A stretch of DNA of 64,000 bases, taken from positions 62,001 through 126,000 of the forward strand of contig JADFDQ010000007.1 of assembly GCA_018262705.1 (NCBI GenBank), written 5' to 3'. A program made the translations under genes and the position numbers. Positions 61,027 to 64,000 of this stretch are shown one piece after another. How positions within the stretch are numbered: the first letter of the stretch is position 1; each line of letters begins with the position of its first letter. Below the pieces are notes generated by a model, which worked only from the letters and a program-made list of their open reading frames with translations, made no database searches and was not told the origin of the DNA. The stretch comes from Xanthomonas sp. Its GTDB lineage: Bacteria > Pseudomonadota > Gammaproteobacteria > Xanthomonadales > Xanthomonadaceae.

Positions 61027-61773
61027 TCAGACCAGACCCTTGGCCTTGAGCGCGGCGACCAGTTCGGCCGCGTCCTTGACCATCACGCCGCGGCTGCGGC
61101 CGGCGGGCGGCGCGTGGTGGGTGATGGTCGGCGCCGGGCCGGTTTCGATGCCCAGTTCGGCCAGCGCAATGGTCTGCAGCGGCTTGCTCTTGGCCTTCAT
61201 GATGTCGGGCAGTTTGATGAAGCGCGGCTCGTTCAGGCGCAGGTCGGCGGTGACCACCGCCGGCAGATCGACTTCCAGCGTTTCGAGGCCGGCATCGACC
61301 TCGCGCACCACGGTGGCCTTGCCGCCTTCGACCGTCAACTGGCTGGCGAAGGTGGCCTGTGGGCGGCCCCACAGCGTGGCCAACATCTGTCCGGTCTGGT
61401 TGGCGTCGTCGTCGATCGCCTGCTTGCCCAGCAACACCAGATCGGGCTGTTCGCGTTCGACCAGCTTGTGCAGGGCGCGAGCGGCGGCCAGTGGCGACAG
61501 CGGCTGCTCGGAAACGACGTGGATGGCGCGGTTGGCGCCCATCGCAAGGCCATTGCGCAGGTGCGGCTGGGCGTCGGCCGGGGCAATCGTTGCGACCACC
61601 ACCTCGGTGGCAATGCCTTTGTCGCGCAGCCGCAGCGCCTCTTCGAGGGCGATGTCGTCGAACGGATTGGGCGACAGTTTGACGCCGTCGGTGACCACGC
61701 CGGAGCCGTCCGGCTTGACCTGGATGCGGACGTTGAAGTCCACCACGCGCTTGTATCCGACGAGGATCTTCAT
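61027..61773 (-). CDS. etfB: Electron transfer flavoprotein beta subunit
   Basis: This 248-aa partner of EtfA carries the AMP site and the docking loop. MKILVGYKRVVDFNVRIQVK, SPNPFDDIALEEALRLRDKG, GKQAIDDDANQTGQMLATLW, and LPAVVTADLRLNEPRFIKLP with the recognition-loop leucine region are family-typical. It is first in the etfB–etfA operon, divergent from the CoA-transferase genes with ~260 bp between. That gap holds no clear promoter consensus. Confidence 0.97.
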   Translation of the reverse strand: MKILVGYKRVVDFNVRIQVKPDGSGVVTDGVKLSPNPFDDIALEEALRLRDKGIATEVVVATIAPADAQPHLRNGLAMGANRAIHVVSEQPLSPLAAARALHKLVEREQPDLVLLGKQAIDDDANQTGQMLATLWGRPQATFASQLTVEGGKATVVREVDAGLETLEVDLPAVVTADLRLNEPRFIKLPDIMKAKSKPLQTIALAELGIETGPAPTITHHAPPAGRSRGVMVKDAAELVAALKAKGLV

Positions 61774-62033
61774 CGAGCAGAAATCCGTTTGGGGAAGAAG
61801 GGCTGCGCCGTGCGCGCCCAAACCGCAATTGTACCGAACGCCGGCGTATGTCGCCGTTGATCCGGCTCACGCCGGGTCAAGCCGTTGCGTGCTTGAATCT
61901 GCGGGCGCGCCATCCGTGGCGTGCGGCAACGCTGACCCGGTCTGCGTTGCCCGGGCCGACTGCCCGAAGGTACGCTGGGCGTTGACACCGCGCACGTTAG
62001 AATCGACAGCGAAATTTCTTGCGGGAGCCGTCC

Positions 62034-62741
62034 GTGACATCCAAGAGCAAGCTCTATCCCAGCGCCGCTGCCGCCCTCGACGGGCTGGTGGCCGACGGCC
62101 AGACCGTGGCGGTCGGCGGTTTTGGCCTGTGTGGCATCCCCGAGGCGCTGATCGCTGCGCTGCACGATTCCGGCGTCAAGGGGCTGACCGTGATTTCCAA
62201 CAACGCCGGCGTCGATGGCTTCGGCCTCGGCCAGCTGCTGGGCACGCGCCAGATCAAGAAGATGATTTCCTCCTACGTCGGCGAGAACAAGGAATTCGAG
62301 CGCCAGTTCCTCGCCCACGAGCTGGAGTTGGAGTTCAATCCGCAGGGCACGCTGGCCGAGCGCCTGCGCGCCGGCGGCGCCGGAATTCCGGCCTTTTTCA
62401 CCGCCACCGGCTACGGCACCGTGGTCGCCGAGGGCAAGGAAACCCGCGAGTTCAACGGCCGCATGTACGTCATGGAAACCGCGCTGACCGCCGATGTGGC
62501 GCTGGTCAAGGCGTGGAAGGCCGATCCGTCCGGCAATCTGGTGTTCCGCAAGACCGCGCGCAATTTCAATCCGGCCTGCGCGATGGCCGGCAAGACCTGC
62601 GTCGTCGAGGTCGAGGAGATGGTCGGGCTGGGCGACATCGAACCCGATCACGTCCATCTTCCGGGCATCTACGTGCAGCGGATCGTGGTCAACGCGAATC
62701 CCGAGAAGCGCATCGAGCAGCGCACCCTTCGCCCGGAGTGA
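62034..62741 (+). CDS. scoA: 3-oxoacid CoA-transferase subunit A
   Basis: This 235-aa α subunit works with the B subunit to move CoA from succinyl-CoA to acetoacetate. [60 protein letters not shown], and [20 protein letters not shown] are characteristic of ScoA. The GTG start has GGGAG 7 bp upstream; an in-frame TTG at 62019 is less likely. It could use the acetoacetate from FahA or from leucine breakdown. Confidence 0.94.
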   Translation: MTSKSKLYPSAAAALDGLVADGQTVAVGGFGLCGIPEALIAALHDSGVKGLTVISNNAGVDGFGLGQLLGTRQIKKMISSYVGENKEFERQFLAHELELEFNPQGTLAERLRAGGAGIPAFFTATGYGTVVAEGKETREFNGRMYVMETALTADVALVKAWKADPSGNLVFRKTARNFNPACAMAGKTCVVEVEEMVGLGDIEPDHVHLPGIYVQRIVVNANPEKRIEQRTLRPE

Positions 62742-62748
62742 TGCTTTT

Positions 62749-62868
62749 CCTTCTCCCTCCGGGAGAAGGTGCCTGAAGCGCGGATGAGGGTTCGGCGAAG
62801 CCGCTGGAACCCGGATCCCGTCGCTTCTTCGAACCCTCACCCCAACTCCTCTTCCGGAGGGAGAGGGG
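62749..62868. repeat. Intergenic repeat between CoA-transferase subunits
   Basis: The scoA–scoB gap contains CCTTCTCCC–TCC–GGGAGAAGG, then GATGAGGGTTCG facing CGAACCCTCACCCC, then CTCTTCCGGAGGGAGAGG. The outer and inner blocks pair as one long imperfect hairpin. This 'ccctcacccc…ctctccc' pattern is a common dispersed repeat of gammaproteobacteria. It separates genes that are usually adjacent. Confidence 0.8.
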
Positions 62869-62888
62869 CCAACAAGGAGCAGAGCAAC

Positions 62889-63515
62889 ATGGCATGGAAC
62901 CGTGAACAGATGGCGCGCCGCGCCGCGCTGGAACTCACAGATGGCGCCTATGTAAACCTTGGCATCGGCTTGCCGACGATGGTCGCCAACTACCTGCCCG
63001 AAGGCGTGAACGTGTGGCTGCAGAGCGAGAACGGCTTGCTCGGCATCGGCCCGTTCCCGACCGAGGCCGAACTCGACGCCGACCTGATCAACGCCGGCAA
63101 GCAGACCGTCACCGCGCTGCCTGGCTCCAGCTTCTTCGGCAGCCACGACTCGTTCGCGATGATCCGCGGCGGCCATATCGACATCGCCATCCTCGGCGCG
63201 ATGGAAGTGACCGACACCGGCGATCTGGCGAACTGGATGGTGCCCGGCAAGATGGTCAAGGGCATGGGCGGCGCGATGGATCTGGTGGCCGGCGTGCGCC
63301 GGGTGGTGGTGCTGATGGAGCACTGCACCAAGGACGGCACTCCAAAAATTCTGCCGCAATGCACCTTGCCGCTGACCGGCGTCGGCGTGGTCAGCCGCGT
63401 CATCACCGAGCTGGGCGTGTTCGACGTCACGCCGGAAGGCTTGAAGTTGGTGGAACTGGCCGAAGGCGTCAGCCGTGAGGACGCAGCAGCCAAAACGGGG
63501 GTGCCGCTGCACTGA
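62889..63515 (+). CDS. scoB: 3-oxoacid CoA-transferase subunit B
   Basis: This 208-aa β subunit has the catalytic glutamate in [15 protein letters not shown] (~46), with [20 protein letters not shown] before it and [40 protein letters not shown], and [20 protein letters not shown] after it. AACAAGGAGCAGAGCAAC is its ribosome site, just after the repeat. Length is standard. Confidence 0.95.
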   Translation: MAWNREQMARRAALELTDGAYVNLGIGLPTMVANYLPEGVNVWLQSENGLLGIGPFPTEAELDADLINAGKQTVTALPGSSFFGSHDSFAMIRGGHIDIAILGAMEVTDTGDLANWMVPGKMVKGMGGAMDLVAGVRRVVVLMEHCTKDGTPKILPQCTLPLTGVGVVSRVITELGVFDVTPEGLKLVELAEGVSREDAAAKTGVPLH

Positions 63516-63583
63516 GTGCGCAGCGCTTCGGGCCGGTTGCGCAAGTGATGGATGCCTGCTTCCGGGCTTGAATCAAACTTGGC

Positions 63584-63967
63584 TCAGCGCCGATAAACCC
63601 AGTGTCGCGACAGCAGGAAGCCCAGCCCGGCAGTCACTGCGTCTGCGGGTGGTTTCAACAACAGGGCGGTGCGTAAATCGAACGCGTGGGCAATCGCCGC
63701 GACCCAGAGCGTATTGATCGCGGTCTGCAGTCCCCAGGCCAATGCAAAGCGCCGCGCTGCACGCGGGCCGCTTTGATAAGCAGCGCCCGTGAACGTCCAG
63801 CGGCCATTGAGCCAGAAGCCGAACAGTGCGCCACTGACGCGGCCGACGACGTTGGCCGGAGCGATCGGCAGCAGCCACTGGCTGAGCGCAAGCACGACCG
63901 CGTATTCGACAATCCACTGCAAGAGGCCGCTGACTGTGTATCGCCCGAGGTGCCGTTTCAGCGTCAT
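63584..63967 (-). CDS. GtrA-like membrane protein
   Basis: The 127-aa protein has four predicted transmembrane helices (~10–32, ~38–55, ~72–92, ~100–122). The family hallmarks RYTVSGLLQWIVEYAVVLAL, SGALFGFWLNGRWTF (FxLNRxWTF in GtrA) and GFLLSRHWVYR are present. GtrA proteins flip undecaprenyl-linked sugars for O-antigen or teichoic-acid decoration. No glycosyltransferase partner is visible before the window ends 33 bp upstream, so the partner, if any, lies outside. Confidence 0.87.
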   Translation of the reverse strand: MTLKRHLGRYTVSGLLQWIVEYAVVLALSQWLLPIAPANVVGRVSGALFGFWLNGRWTFTGAAYQSGPRAARRFALAWGLQTAINTLWVAAIAHAFDLRTALLLKPPADAVTAGLGFLLSRHWVYRR

Positions 63968-64000
63968 CGCGCCATTGTCGCCGAAGCGGAGGCCGCATCG

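Noticed and set aside
61982-62003. TTGACA followed by TAGAAT as promoter of scoA
   Set aside because: The spacer is only 10 bp, far too short for a sigma-70 promoter; the true promoter was not located.

Overview
The window comes from a high-GC gammaproteobacterium of the Xanthomonadales (Lysobacteraceae/Xanthomonadaceae). The evidence is a Clp-type CRP homologue lying between a trpC–HAD–GNAT segment and a long-form speD, an RNA with C-rich loops directly downstream of polA (the position and architecture of Xanthomonas sX13), PilU, and two dispersed repeat families typical of this order (a 25-bp element reading GTAGGAGCGCACCGCAGGGG… and an inverted element related to CGTCATTCCCGCGAAGGCGG). The genus cannot be fixed from the sequence. 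No phage genes, transposases, integrases or CRISPR arrays were seen.

Layout. 0–13.4 kb: housekeeping genes (GST, YqhA-like protein, uvrD, a phospholipase-D-type synthase, ABC exporter, polA, the sX13-like RNA, DUF421 protein, entericidin). 13.4–18.5 kb: trpS, then a branched-chain 2-oxoacid dehydrogenase operon (E1α–E1β–E2, minus strand). 18.7–27.4 kb: POT peptide transporter, MarR regulator divergent from hppD–hmgA (tyrosine to maleylacetoacetate), nhaA, a tandem universal stress protein, and purC/rpe. 27.4–35.4 kb is the accessory stretch: a single-chain MmeI-like restriction–modification enzyme carrying two different repeat insertions in frame, an overlapping lipoprotein gene, a DODA-type dioxygenase, a decayed HigBA toxin–antitoxin pair with its operator still present, a 55-aa acidic protein, and a large PcfJ-like protein with a C-terminal HIRAN domain.

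35.5–49.9 kb is an interrupted tryptophan locus: trpE, then a small secreted Ala/Pro/Lys-rich protein and an OmpR-type two-component system, then trpG–trpD, then a complete cyanophycin cluster (isoaspartyl dipeptidase, cyanophycinase, cyanophycin synthetase, and a second Mur-ligase-like protein), then trpC and a HAD phosphatase. 50–53.5 kb: GNAT, clp, speD, rplM–rpsI and tRNA-Gln(CTG), with a large hairpin and a ~60-bp tandem repeat before the tRNA. 53.6–64 kb: a 2OG-Fe dioxygenase, fahA–maiA (completing the tyrosine pathway begun at hppD–hmgA), pilU divergent from an OmpA-type lipoprotein, a candidate non-coding RNA, a YdcH-family protein, an orphan CBS-domain pair, etfB–etfA, both subunits of a 3-oxoacid CoA-transferase, and a GtrA-like membrane protein.

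How the genes fit together: HppD, HmgA, MaiA and FahA carry tyrosine to fumarate and acetoacetate, and the CoA-transferase can activate acetoacetate. The branched-chain dehydrogenase produces acyl-CoAs whose dehydrogenation would use EtfAB. The cyanophycin genes can both store and mobilise nitrogen as Asp/Arg. The most noteworthy features are the repeat-riddled restriction–modification gene, the PcfJ–HIRAN protein, the cyanophycin cluster inside trp with its unexplained second ligase, and the two RNA candidates.
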